Assembly (NCBI GenBank): GCA_963783095.1
Contig: CAWAMR010000019.1
Location: 1-64,000, forward strand
DNA length: 64,000 nt
Direction: 5' to 3'
Source of the DNA: CAWAMR01 sp963783095
GTDB lineage: Bacteria; Planctomycetota; Planctomycetia; Gemmatales; Gemmataceae
Of this stretch, positions 1-11,584 are shown in pieces; position 1 is the stretch's first letter; every line of letters begins with the position of its first letter. The notes under the pieces are model-generated. The model did no database searches. It was not told the origin of the DNA and saw only the letters and a list, made by a program, of their open reading frames with translations. A program made the translations under genes and the position numbers.

Positions 1-583
1 TCTATTTTGCCTTGGTTCCGTTTTACGTATTGCTGACTACGCTTTCATCTCGCACATGGTCGAGACGATCACCGAGGATTCGGGACGGGTCGGCGTGGTC
101 GTTCCGCATGGCGTGCTTTTCCGAGGGGCCAGCGAAGGGGCCATTCGCCAGAAGTTCATCGAGGCGAACCTCCTCGATGCAGTGGTGGGGTTGCCGGCGA
201 ATCTGTTCTATGGCACCGGCATTCCTGCTGCGATTCTGATTTTCAGGAAGCACAAACGGGATAAGAAAGTTGTTTTCATTGATGCCAGTCGAGAATACGA
301 GGAGGGGACGAACCAGAGCCGATTGCGTGACAAGACGTCGAAAAGATCGTTGCAACTTGCAAGGTACGCAAGATGGTGGACAAGTACGCCTATGTTGCTG
401 ACTTCGAGGAAATCAAGGAGAACGAATTCAACCTCAATATCCCCCGCTATGTGGACACATTCGAGGCGGAAGAGCAGATCGACATCCGAGAAGTGCAAAA
501 GGAGATCGCTGGCATAGACGCCGATCTGGCAAAAGTCGAGAAGCAGATGGCTGAGATATTTGAAGGAGTTGCGTGTTTTATGA
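1..583 (+). pseudogene. hsdM: HsdM, type I restriction-modification DNA methyltransferase subunit, 3' part, frameshifted
   Basis: This is the C-terminal part of the N6-adenine methyltransferase subunit of a type I R-M enzyme. The 5' part, with the SAM-binding and NPPF motifs, lies outside the window. Residues reading DYAFISHMVETI and VVGLPANLFYGTGIPAAIL are typical of HsdM after the catalytic motif. The frame shifts near 330. Near 550 it must shift back, because the stop-proximal frame reads YLKELRVL, the usual HsdM tail, and stops with TGA at 581-583. That TGA overlaps the hsdS ATG at 580 as ATGA, the usual translational coupling. The protein would methylate target sites together with HsdS. 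As sequenced it cannot be translated whole, through error or decay. Confidence 0.8.
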
Positions 584-1854
584 TCCGTATTCCATTACCT
601 GATACTTGGCAAAAGAAAATGCTTTCCGAAGTGGCTAAAGTTCAGACCGGGATCGCCTCGGGTAGATCGGATATTCCGATCCGGTGCGGCTACTCGTACT
701 TGCGTGTTGCCAATGTTCAAGATGGTTATTTCGACTTGCGAGAGATCAAGACTATAGAAATCCCGCGACATGAAATTGCACCGATATTCACTTCAAAAAG
801 ACGATGTGCTGTTCACTGAAGGTGGACATTTCGACAAATTAGAGGTGCTGTCTGGCAAGGAGACATCCCCAACTATGTGCATCAAAAAGATTTTCGTATT
901 TCGTGTCGATTCCGCCGATGTGCTGCCTTATAGATCGTGGCTAAAGCCGTACTCTGTCTGAGTTTCCACCGGAAGAATCTACTTCCTTGGTTGTTCCAGA
1001 GCAGACTACAAATCTCTGCCCAATCAACCCGCATCTAATTGGATCACAACTAAAAGAGATGCGCCTCCCGTTGCCTCCTTCGCAGACAGAAGAAGCTTGC
1101 CTCCATTCTCTCAACCTGGGATCGGGCGATTGAGTTGACCGGAGAATAATCGCCGGAAAGCAGAATCGCAAACAAGCCCTGATGCAGCAGTTCTGACGGG
1201 AAATGCGGTTTGCTGAAATTCATGGCGCCACAAGAGTCTGTGGGGAATACTCCGTGACTGGTGATCTATTCACGGAACGCAAAGAAGCTCAGGATTAACC
1301 CATATGATACATTCTTTCGATCACTGCCAATGAGGGTATCGTACGTAGAGAACACACTTGACGATCAAAAGGACATCTTCAACTTCCGTACAAATCAAAA
1401 ATTTGCGGATATTGCCCTGAAGTGGGGCATTCGGCTACAACACGATGCGTATGTGGTCAGGGTCGGGCCTTCAAGGTCTCGAAGGCATGAGGGCATTGTC
1501 AGCCCGGCCTACACCGTTTCGTATTCCGAAGAAAGTTATTGACGTCGATGTCTATGTCTCACTGTTCGAATTGCCCCCGATGTCTGATCGGCACTGGGGG
1601 TGGTCTCCCAAGGGCTTGTGGAAGATACCCGAATTCTGAAATTACTGATGGCATTTTAAGCGAATTAAACGTTGCTGTGCCTCCACAAGAATGAGCAAAA
1701 GGCGATTGCCGCTGTTCTGAACGACGCAGGATCGGGAGATAGACACTCCTGCAGCAAAACTGGATGCGTTGCGGCGGCAGAAGAAAGGACTCATGCAGCA
1801 ACTTCTCACCGGCAAAGTGCGGGTCAAGGTTACGGAGTTTCAGGAGAGTGAATC

Positions 1855-5076
<3,222 letters not shown>

Positions 5077-5080
<4 letters not shown>

Positions 5081-5810
5081 GCAAGGCGAACGGACACCCC
5101 GCATCCTTCGAAATTCAGTTTGGCCGGAAACGGATCGAATACCAACTTCAGTATGCAGCGCGGAAGACACTGGCAATCGACGTTCACCCCGATCTGTCTG
5201 TCGTAGTGACGGCACCGACCGGAAGCGCGGATACAGCGGTTGAGAAGCGGGTCGAAAAAGCGGGCCGCGTGGATCATCCAACAGCAGCGATTCTTCGAGA
5301 ATTACTTGCCGACGATCCCGCCCCGCAAGTTCGTAAGCGGTGAGTCATTCCGGTATCTGGGGAAGCAGTATCGCCTACGTGTCCACCAAGCGAACTCAGA
5401 CAGCGTAAAGATGGCGCGGGACAGATCAACGTCGAGATGGCGGATACATCAAAGAAAGAGCAAGTCAGAAGACTGGTAACACAGTGGTTCCGCCAGCGTG
5501 CGGAATCGATCTTTCACGATCGCTTTGACGTTTGGGTCGAGAAAGCCGAACGGCACGGCATCCAGGCCGAGACGTTCCAAATTCACCGAATGAAGAACCG
5601 TTGGGGGAGTTGCACTGACCGAGGGACAACATTCTCCTCAATCCCGATCTGATCATTGCGCCGGTCATGTGCATCGAATACGTTGTCGTCCACGAGTTGT
5701 GCCATCTGAAAGAACACAACCACGGGAATCAGTTTTACCGGCTGTTGCGGGCGATGATGCCGGATTGGGAAGGCCGGCGGGAACGGCTCAATCGCTGCGT
5801 GGTGGAATAA
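5077..5810 (+). pseudogene. YgjP-like (DUF45/M48-type) zinc metallopeptidase linked to type I R-M, frameshifted
   Basis: This is a predicted cytosolic zinc metallopeptidase of the YgjP/SprT-like group, often found directly after hsdR. The start ATG overlaps the hsdR TGA. The N-terminal beta-rich part reads ASFEIQFGRKRIEYQLQY, then WIIQQQRFFENYLP and FRYLGKQYRLRV in another frame. The conserved MKNRWGSC segment lies near 5590-5616. The metal site HELCH, with a downstream HNHGNQFY, lies near 5693-5737. The gene ends with TAA at 5808-5810. It needs at least three frame corrections. The family is known for the WGSC and HExxH motifs. A role tied to restriction is inferred from position only. Confidence 0.8.
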
Positions 5811-5819
5811 GGTGTACTC

Positions 5820-6017
5820 TCAGTCAATGACTGAACCGCAGTCATCGCAATAGTGCCCGTCTGCGTGGTTGTCCGACTTCTGGCAAGGCTTTCCATGAAT
5901 CGGGCATCTCCCCGCACACTTGCCTTTGGTGGTGTGAATCCTGTGCCGCTCGTTTTCCTCTTCGAAATCGTACGCATCTCGATAGCCGCCTGGTGTTTGC
6001 GGGTCAGGCACCTTCAT
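5820..6017 (-). CDS. Small Cys-rich zinc-ribbon-like protein
   Basis: This 65-residue protein has a CAGRCPIHGKPC cluster near residue 34 and a terminal HYCDDCGSVID, so it has pairs of Cys and His that could bind zinc. I do not recognise a named family. The ATG at 6017 overlaps by four bases the TGA of a possible upstream 36-codon ORF (6124-6014), which suggests coupled translation or a single gene split by a shift. It lies between the metallopeptidase and the minus-strand accessory genes, tail to tail with the former and only nine bases away. Confidence 0.5.
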   Translation of the reverse strand: MKVPDPQTPGGYRDAYDFEEENERHRIHTTKGKCAGRCPIHGKPCQKSDNHADGHYCDDCGSVID

Positions 6018-6124
6018 CCGTGACGTTCGGGGCGGAAGCGACGAAGGCGGAGGCAGGGCTTGCCCCTTGCCGCTTGGCGGCGCTTTTGCTCCGAGTTACC
6101 CGCGGGCTTCAGATCTTCAGGCAT
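6014..6124 (-). CDS. Possible 36-codon upstream ORF coupled to the Cys-rich gene
   Basis: The ORF starts MPEDLKPAGNSEQK and is rich in Arg. An AAGGGG ribosome binding sequence lies eight bases before the ATG. Its stop overlaps the next start as ATGA. It may be a separate small gene or the N-terminus of the downstream protein after an indel. Evidence is limited to the binding site and the overlap. Confidence 0.35.
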   Translation of the reverse strand: MPEDLKPAGNSEQKRRQAARGKPCLRLRRFRPERHG

Positions 6125-6326
6125 TACAGAGACCCCTTAACACGAGGAAGAATGGATCAGCCATACGGCCCCCAACTCTCTGCCGAGCAGCAGGTCAAGC
6201 ACCCGGCAGCCCCGGATGTGGGGAAGTTTGCAAACTTTCGTTTCTTGGTCAGTTGCAAGCGGTATTCGCCCAAGGAACTTCGCCTCCGTTGGAATACCGA
6301 GTCCTGTTTCCAATCTTGTCGCAATT

Positions 6327-7099
6327 TCAAACACTATCGAACAGGTTTGGTGAGTTGTCGGGTTTGTCGATTTCAAACGTCTTAATTATTAGCCAGTTCG
6401 TTCGGTAGTTGCTCATGTTCCCAACGACCAAGATCATATCGTGGTCACTACGGTATCCGTTCGCACGCCACAAGACATCCGGATTATTCTGGTACTCTGG
6501 TTTTGCCAAGAGAATAAATGCTCCCCACTTGCGCACGGCGAGCCTATGGTCGAATCCGCCTTCATCCCTGAATCGAATGTACGGCAGTTTATTCACACGG
6601 TTCGGATCAATGCCCTGATCCTCCAAGTCGTCAAAGAGCGTCTTGCCCTCTTCGGTTGCATCGCTCTCCGTTCGCGTTACCATCACTCCATCCCAGCATC
6701 CGCTTTCAACGTGGAGAACGCCGATTGACAATTTACATGCGTCAAGTCTGTTTCGTTGACTCGACTTGCCGCTTCACTAACCACTGAACAACATCGTGTT
6801 TGGGAATCTCAATAGCCCGATCCCACTTCGTTGTAGTTGGCTTTTTCTCATCTGGATGCGCAAGACTCGATTCCATTGTCTTGGTCATTCCTTCGCAAGT
6901 CGAGGGAATAAGCGTGTCTTGCCTTGAAGTCGTTGGAGTCGGCAGAATCGCCAATTGGAAGCATGAGAGGATAGACACGGAGAAATTGGTTCAAATCTGG
7001 CGAATAGCCAGCCATGCAGATTTTCTTTCCGTACCGTTTCGAGTCCTCTGGCACCGTTCTTCCCAGAACAACAAAATCTTCAACATGAAGCGTGTTCAT
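6327..7099 (-). CDS. Conserved-looking protein of unknown function, frameshifted
   Basis: Three fragments in different frames join into one protein of about 257 residues. They are MNTLHVEDFVVLGRTVPEDS at the start, TTTKWDRAIEIPKHDVVQWL in the middle (near 6850-6790) and a C-terminal part containing RFRDEGGFDHRLAVRKWGAF and ILVVGNMSNYRTNWLIIKTF. I do not recognise the family. The start at 7099 lies inside the end of the DUF4326 gene (20-base overlap), so the two are probably co-transcribed. Shifts fall near 6870 and 6745. No signal peptide or membrane segment is visible. Confidence 0.5.
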
Positions 7100-7439
7100 T
7101 CGCAGTCCCAGAAGCCGTGATCGATATCTCGTCACCGTGGCACGATTCCGGATGGCACCAACAACCAAGAACCTTGCCTCGCAACTCCTCTAATCGGCTG
7201 AGTAACCCGTCTTCACGGGAGATGTAAGATCGGAAGTTTCCAAGAACAGTTTCCCGATCACCGTCTTTCCCAATCACGAACGGATTGCCCCATTTTGTAG
7301 GGCGACAAATCCGCACAAAACAACCCGCCTTTTTGGCCCATGCGATCAATTGCTTATCCGTCTTCAAGTTCGCAATGACCGTTCCGCCGGCCTCTACTTG
7401 CTGTTGTCTTTCCGTTTCGCTCGGCGTCCATGCCGTCAT
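7080..7439 (-). CDS. DUF4326 domain protein
   Basis: This 119-residue protein carries the DUF4326 hallmarks: CRPTKWGNPFVIG around residues 41-53 and LGCWCHPESCHGD near residue 95. The family occurs in phages and accessory regions. Its biochemical role is unknown, but the conserved Cys/His residues suggest metal or nucleotide binding. The start was chosen at 7439 because AGGAGG lies seven bases upstream; a longer reading from 7538 lacks such a site. It overlaps the next minus-strand gene by 20 bases. Confidence 0.75.
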   Translation of the reverse strand: MTAWTPSETERQQQVEAGGTVIANLKTDKQLIAWAKKAGCFVRICRPTKWGNPFVIGKDGDRETVLGNFRSYISREDGLLSRLEELRGKVLGCWCHPESCHGDEISITASGTANEHASC

Positions 7440-7671
7440 GAGTCGTTCCTCCTGAACTTGATCGATCTTTTCTTCAAGGCACAATGAACCAGAAAGAGCA
7501 TTTGGTGACAATACGACTTCAGAGCCTCTACGTGCCATTGTACATCTCTCATTCTTCAGAAAAAAAAGGAAAATACACGCACTATCTTAGCGCATGGTCA
7601 ATTGGTGGATTGTTCACTTCTTCCCCTTTGTGGTTTTCTTCGGCGTCGGTTCCTCTTGTTCCATTTTCGGC

Positions 7672-7914
7672 CTACCCGCCTTCCCCACGTCCGGCGCTTT
7701 CAGGCAGTTGGATGTCATCGCTTCGGAACACGTCAAGCGACACGTTCAAAGCAAGCGCAATCCGTATTGCCGATTCCCACGAAGGTAGCTTTCCCTTGTT
7801 CAGAAATTCGGAGATGGTTTGCTTCGAGACCCCGGATAGTTGGGAAAGGCGATAAGCGCCTACTCCTGCCCTTTCAAGCTGTTCCTCCAAAGCCTCTTTG
7901 AAGTTGTTCGCCAT
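7672..7914 (-). CDS. Xre/Cro-CI-type helix-turn-helix repressor
   Basis: This 80-residue protein has an HTH of the Xre type at about residues 18-60. It reads AYRLSQLSGVSKQTISEFLN followed by LPSWESAIRIALALNVSLDV. It probably controls the divergent promoter at 8014-8042 and itself. A single-base correction near 7685 would replace its short Gly-rich end with a longer Lys/Pro-rich tail (GRPKMEQEEPTPKK...) stopping at 7614. The annotated C-terminus is therefore probably false. Such regulators are typical of integrated elements. Confidence 0.8.
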   Translation of the reverse strand: MANNFKEALEEQLERAGVGAYRLSQLSGVSKQTISEFLNKGKLPSWESAIRIALALNVSLDVFRSDDIQLPESAGRGEGG

Positions 7915-7965
7915 TTCTGTTGCTCCAAGTCGGTGAATACTCCCTTCTCAACATATCGAAATGAT

Positions 7966-8042
7966 GTCCGCAAAAAAAGACCAAATTATCTGGAAAAATC
8001 TAGTACGTAACCATTGACATGTACGCACTTGCGGACTAGAAT
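7966..8042 (+). promoter_or_regulatory. Near-consensus sigma-70 promoter with candidate operator
   Basis: TTGACA at 8014-8019 and TAGAAT at 8037-8042 are separated by exactly 17 bases. GTCCGCAA at 7966-7973 is mirrored by TTGCGGAC at 8029-8036, inside the spacer next to the -10 box. GTACG is repeated at 8003 and 8021. These are plausible repressor half-sites for the divergent Xre gene. The promoter reads toward 8168 and DUF932. Confidence 0.6.
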
Positions 8043-8167
8043 ACTATCACAACGCTAAGGACTGATCTTTGAAAACTTGACGCGGCCAGAACTGACAAAC
8101 GTATCTGGCGGGCCACAGCGGACAGGTGGCAAAAACCTCCAACAACAAACCCTTTGGAGTCTCGATT

Positions 8168-8284
8168 ATGCCTTGCGAATCAATGACGATCGACTTGCCC
8201 GAAGATGCCGACGAAGCGGCCTATCTGTACTGGCAAGCCACAACAACACAGCCCGAAGAAAAGCCCGACGATTGCCCTTGGTGA
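8168..8284 (+). CDS. Short acidic protein, 38 residues
   Basis: The ORF reads MPCESMTIDLPEDADEAAYL and ends in a short Cys-Pro-Trp tail. A GGAG sequence lies eight bases before the ATG, and the strong promoter lies about 125 bases upstream. Strongly acidic and without a known family, it could be a small accessory or antirepressor-type protein, but that is a guess. A perfect hairpin follows it before DUF932. Confidence 0.45.
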   Translation: MPCESMTIDLPEDADEAAYLYWQATTTQPEEKPDDCPW

Positions 8285-8294
8285 GATCAAAACC

Positions 8295-8321
8295 GGGAAC
8301 CCTGAATGTCTCAGGGTTCCC
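8295..8321 (+). terminator. Perfect 11-bp hairpin between small ORF and DUF932
   Basis: GGGAACCCTGA, loop ATGTC, TCAGGGTTCCC. It starts ten bases after the stop of the short ORF and is not followed by a T run. It may therefore be an attenuator or mRNA stabiliser rather than a full intrinsic terminator. Confidence 0.5.
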
Positions 8322-8354
8322 ATTCAACCCGCAAACTCAGAAAGGTATCCAACC

Positions 8355-9150
8355 ATGAAAACTGCAAAACTCTGCCTTCACACTGGCGGGGCAACCGTAA
8401 CCCGCGAGCTGGTCAACGCATCCGAGACACCCCGCCGAACGAACACTTCGGGTTCCCATCTCGCATGGAATCCTGATCGACCGCGTACAGCGTTCCTTGG
8501 AACAGTCCGGCTTGCGAGTGGTGGAAGAATCACACGCACTGACCAAAGACGGGAACCGATACTTCGGACTCATGCAACTGGTCAACGGTCACACGGACGC
8601 CGATTACGGGCTTGTCGTCGGCTTGCGAAATTCTCACGACAAGTCTTTCCCCGCCGGCCTAGTAGTGGGTTCAAGCGTGTTCGTGTGTGACAACCTGAGT
8701 TTCAGCGGAGAAATCAAACTCGCGCGGAAACACACGGTTCAAATCGAACGCGACTTGCCGATGTTGATTGACCAAGCCGTGGGACAACTTGCCGATCATC
8801 GGCAAGTTCAATCGCAACGGTTCCTGTCATACAAGCAATTCGAGATCACCGACACCCAGGCCCACGACCTGATTATCAAGGCTTACGATTCCCGGATCTT
8901 GCCGGTAACGTCTTTGCCCGAAGTGCTGAAAGAATGGCGAGAACCGAGTCACCCGGAGTTCAAGGAAGGCAAGACGCTCTGGCGGTTGTTCAACGCCTTC
9001 ACGGAAATCTACAAGGGGAACATCAACGAACTGCCCAGACGGACGCAAGCCTTGCATGGAATCTGCGATACGGCATCCGGCTTGATCTTCCGCAAGGAAG
9101 TGACGGAAGAAACCGAAGCCCGATTTGTTCAATTTGCAGCAGCAATCTGA
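8355..9150 (+). CDS. DUF932 (phage/plasmid-related) protein, one frameshift
   Basis: The protein of about 264 residues matches the DUF932 pattern: SLEQSGLRVVEESHALTKDG, RYFGLMQL, a DYGLVVGLRNSHDKSFPAG segment, VFVCDNLSFSGEI, and a C-terminal helical half. The family is found on plasmids and phages. Its function is unsettled. The start ATG at 8355 follows an AGAAAGG sequence. The first 26 codons are in another frame, so one indel lies near 8432-8480. It is followed after 15 bases by a perfect hairpin. It is transcribed from the promoter at 8014-8042. Confidence 0.8.
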
Positions 9151-9165
9151 AAGTGAGATGAAACC

Positions 9166-9196
9166 GGCGGGTGAGTGCTACGAACACTCACCCGCC
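9166..9196 (+). terminator. Perfect 12-bp hairpin after DUF932
   Basis: GGCGGGTGAGTG, loop CTACGAA, CACTCACCCGCC, followed by ATTCCTT. Being stable, GC-rich and directly after the stop codon, it is a likely terminator although the T run is weak. Confidence 0.6.
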
Positions 9197-9224
9197 ATTC
9201 CTTAACCTCGTGGAGAGTCAAGTA

Positions 9225-9554
9225 ATGAAAACCCTACAAATGCAACCCAGAAAGGCAAAGACTCGCGAACCTGTAGTCCGCACCCTCCGAATGATCCAAC
9301 GACCGACAATCTTGGAATCTGGAATCGTCCGCCTAACGATCGACGGCGAGAGCCAGAACTATCACTTCGATGTCCTTCACGTTGACCCTGAAATGGGAAT
9401 GTGTGCGATCGAATGGGGATGAGGCCCCCAGAAGGAACCCTATCACGTTTTGGTTGCTCGTGACGGCTCTTGCTCGTGCGACTCCGCCGGCGGAACTTAT
9501 CACTCAAAATGCAAACACGCCGAAGCTACCCCGATCCTCTTGAAATGCCTGTAA
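9225..9554 (+). pseudogene. SWIM zinc-finger-like protein interrupted by an in-frame TGA
   Basis: The first 65 codons read MKTLQMQPRKAKTREPVVRT through MGMCAIEWG and then meet TGA at 9420-9422. The same frame stays open to TAA at 9552-9554 and encodes YHVLVARDGSCSCDS with KCKHAEATPILLKCL, a CxC...CxH pattern typical of SWIM zinc fingers. The two halves together form a 109-residue protein like small SWIM proteins I recall from planctomycetes. A GGAG lies upstream of the ATG. The stop could be a nonsense mutation, an error (TGG to TGA) or readthrough; I favour the first two. Confidence 0.55.
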
Positions 9555-9561
9555 CTCACCG

Positions 9562-9600
9562 GGAACCGCTTGCACGTTGTAAACGGTTCCTTTTTCTTTC
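9562..9600 (+). terminator. Intrinsic terminator after the SWIM gene
   Basis: GGAACCG at 9562-9568 pairs with CGGTTCC at 9584-9590 and is followed by TTTTTCTTT. The stem is seven pairs with a 15-base loop. Confidence 0.6.
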
Positions 9601-9630
9601 CCTACATCATTCGCCCGTGGAGTATCGACA

Positions 9631-9867
9631 ATGAGCTTGAATCCTTTCACATGGGTACGCCAAGCGGTCAAGGCCGCGTTCGTGGGTGGTATCGCGGATG
9701 GACTCGCGGAGGTATCGCAGGGTATGGAAAACCCGCCGACGAACCTTGCCGGCCTTCTCGAACAACTGGCCCTTCCTGCATTTGCCAGTGTGCCCGCGAT
9801 CGCGGACAAGGCCGAGGCAACAACCGAGGAGCTAACCAGCCCGGCCCGACGCAAGAGCAGCAAGTGA
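9631..9867 (+). CDS. Small hypothetical protein, 78 residues
   Basis: It starts MSLNPFTWVRQAVKAAFVGG, with an amphipathic helical N-terminus, and ends in a basic tail (PARRKSSK). GGAG lies eight bases before the ATG. It is flanked by terminators on both sides, so it is its own transcription unit or a readthrough product. No family was recognised. The basic tail and context suggest an accessory-element protein. Confidence 0.5.
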   Translation: MSLNPFTWVRQAVKAAFVGGIADGLAEVSQGMENPPTNLAGLLEQLALPAFASVPAIADKAEATTEELTSPARRKSSK

Positions 9868-9875
9868 AACTTTCA

Positions 9876-9908
9876 GGGATTTCCCATCGTGGACAATCCC
9901 TTTTCTTT
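9876..9908 (+). terminator. Intrinsic terminator after the 78-residue protein
   Basis: GGGATT at 9876-9881 pairs with AATCCC at 9895-9900 and is followed by TTTTCTTTCC. Its T-rich tail is similar to the one at 9591. Confidence 0.5.
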
Positions 9909-10157
9909 CCGATCTACATAAACTGCTCCTTACGATCCTGATTGACCGCCGATCTGAGAACAAACCGAGCAATCCCAACCCGGCCCGGCTGAAACTCGCG
10001 AGCAAGTAACAATGATGTGAAAACCGACCCTCTATTTTGTAGCCAATCTGTAGCCAATGGGACGAATGCACGCGCATAGTAGTGAACAGCAAGAATGAAA
10101 AATACGAGAAAATACGATGGTCCTGGATGATAGCGTACACGTAGAAAAATGACTTTA
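9909..10157. other. Non-coding edge of the accessory island
   Basis: AT-richer than the flanks. It holds no ORF that I can support on either strand. No integrase gene is present here, although the neighbouring tRNA remnant would be the expected place for one. Confidence 0.4.
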
Positions 10158-10206
10158 ACGGATTTTGGCTCTCTTTGTCTAGGTTCGAATCCTAGCCGGG
10201 TAGTCA
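10158..10206 (+). repeat. 3' half of a tRNA gene, candidate attachment site (attR/attL)
   Basis: The T arm is perfect: CTAGG, loop TTCGAAT, CCTAG at 10179-10195. It is followed by an acceptor-like CCGGGTA, G and TCA. Upstream, the loop TTTTGGC at 10163-10169 sits in an imperfect stem (four of five pairs), so the anticodon would be TTG (Gln). No 5' half with TACCCGG is found upstream, so this is a remnant, not a working tRNA. Tyrosine-recombinase elements often leave such 3' tRNA fragments at one end. It marks the boundary between the accessory island and the chromosome-like genes. Confidence 0.6.
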
Positions 10207-10311
10207 GATGCGAGTTTTTGTTCGTGCATTTGTCATTGCAACGCGAAATCCTCTCAAAATGCCTCTCCACATCGCTCGAAGTTTTCCCGTCAACAACCAA
10301 GGGGAAAGGCA

Positions 10312-11427
10312 ATGCTTTCTGTGTTCTGCTCGCCGAGTCGATACACTCAGGGGAAAAATGCCACGGCAATGCTCGGAAAGGAGATGTCGTATCTGGGCTT
10401 GCGTGGTCCAGCGCTGCTTGTCGCCGGGAATTCAGTGCTTCAGCTGCTGAATTCAACCTGGACGGCGACGTTCCGCGAAGCCGGCATCGCACATGTTGTC
10501 CATCCCTTTGGCGGCCATTGCTCCATCGCCGAAATCGATCGCGTCACGAATTCAGCCCGCAGACACAAAGCTCAGGTGATCGTCGGTGCCGGTGGCGGGA
10601 ACGTCCTGGACACTGCTCGCGCTGCGGCAGAAGGCCTCAATCTGCCCGTCGTCAATTGCCCTACCGTGGCCTCAAGTGACGCTCCTTGCAGTGCCTTATC
10701 GGTCATCTACACGGAAGAGGGCGTTTTTCAGGAATATCGCTTCTATCGGAAGAATCCCGACCTCGTTCTGGTCGATACTCAGGTGATTGCTCAATCTCCG
10801 GCCCGCCTGCTGGTTGCCGGCATGGGCGATGCTTTGGCTACCTGGTTTGAGGCCAAGACCTGCGTTGCAGGCAATGTTCCCAACATGCGCGGCGGAGCTT
10901 CGACGCAGAGTGCTCTGGCATTGGCGAAGCTTTGTTATGAAACCCTTCTGGACGACCGTGCCGAGGCACTCCGGGCCGTTCAGACCCAGGTCGTTACTCC
11001 TGCCCTGGAGAGGTTGGTGGAGGCGAACACGCTGCTTTCGGGGCTTGGTTTTGAGTCGTCCGGTCTGGCGGCCGCCCATGCCGTTCACAACGGCCTGACG
11101 GCGGCGCCGGCAACCAACGCATATTACCACGGAGAGAAAGTCGCCTATGGTCTTATGGTGCAGTTGGTCCTTGAAGGTCAACCCAGATCTGTGTTGGAGC
11201 GTGTACTTGGCTTCTCTTCAGAAGTCGGTTTGCCAATTACATTGGCGGAAATTGGCTTGACGGACTTACCCAAGGAACTGCTCTACCAGGTTGCGAGCAG
11301 ATCCACCGCCGAAGGGGAAACCATTCACAATGAACCCTTCGAGGTCTGCCCGGACATGGTGGCCGACGCGATCATGGCTGCGGATGCAATGGGAAGAGCC
11401 TGGAAAAAACGCCAGGGCAAGGGATGA
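10312..11427 (+). CDS. Iron-containing alcohol / glycerol dehydrogenase family protein
   Basis: This intact 371-residue protein of the GldA-like branch of metal-dependent, NAD-linked polyol dehydrogenases fits the usual family length. The nucleotide-binding IVGAGGGNVLDTAR lies at about residues 86-100, followed by PTVASSDAPCSALSVIY. The metal-site Asp is in GMGDALATWFEAK near residue 172, with His ligands in AAHAVHNGL and YYHGEKVAYG near residues 255 and 273. It probably oxidises glycerol or a related polyol to a ketone in the cytosol. The exact substrate cannot be read from the sequence. AAGGGGAAAGG precedes the ATG. It is the first gene right of the tRNA remnant and stands alone. Confidence 0.85.
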   Translation: MLSVFCSPSRYTQGKNATAMLGKEMSYLGLRGPALLVAGNSVLQLLNSTWTATFREAGIAHVVHPFGGHCSIAEIDRVTNSARRHKAQVIVGAGGGNVLDTARAAAEGLNLPVVNCPTVASSDAPCSALSVIYTEEGVFQEYRFYRKNPDLVLVDTQVIAQSPARLLVAGMGDALATWFEAKTCVAGNVPNMRGGASTQSALALAKLCYETLLDDRAEALRAVQTQVVTPALERLVEANTLLSGLGFESSGLAAAHAVHNGLTAAPATNAYYHGEKVAYGLMVQLVLEGQPRSVLERVLGFSSEVGLPITLAEIGLTDLPKELLYQVASRSTAEGETIHNEPFEVCPDMVADAIMAADAMGRAWKKRQGKG

Positions 11428-11584
11428 GGATTCCGCTTTCCGGGGGTAGCCGAATTCGCCGGAATTCGAGGACGCTCGGCATGTGGGGCAGTCGTCCTTG
11501 CATTACGAGTAGATATGGAAACGACAGATTGTTTTTCCGCAACATTTGGCGAATCGACCTGGCCTGAGCTGAGAAAGTGTTGGA

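Noticed and set aside
9420..9422. TGA read as selenocysteine in the SWIM ORF
   Set aside because: No selenocysteine insertion element or redox context is visible after the codon; mutation or error is simpler.
10158..10206. Complete functional tRNA gene
   Set aside because: No 5' half or D arm is present and the anticodon stem has a mismatch.
9909..10492. Integrase gene beside the tRNA remnant
   Set aside because: The minus-strand open frame has no recombinase motifs (no R..HxxR..Y pattern).
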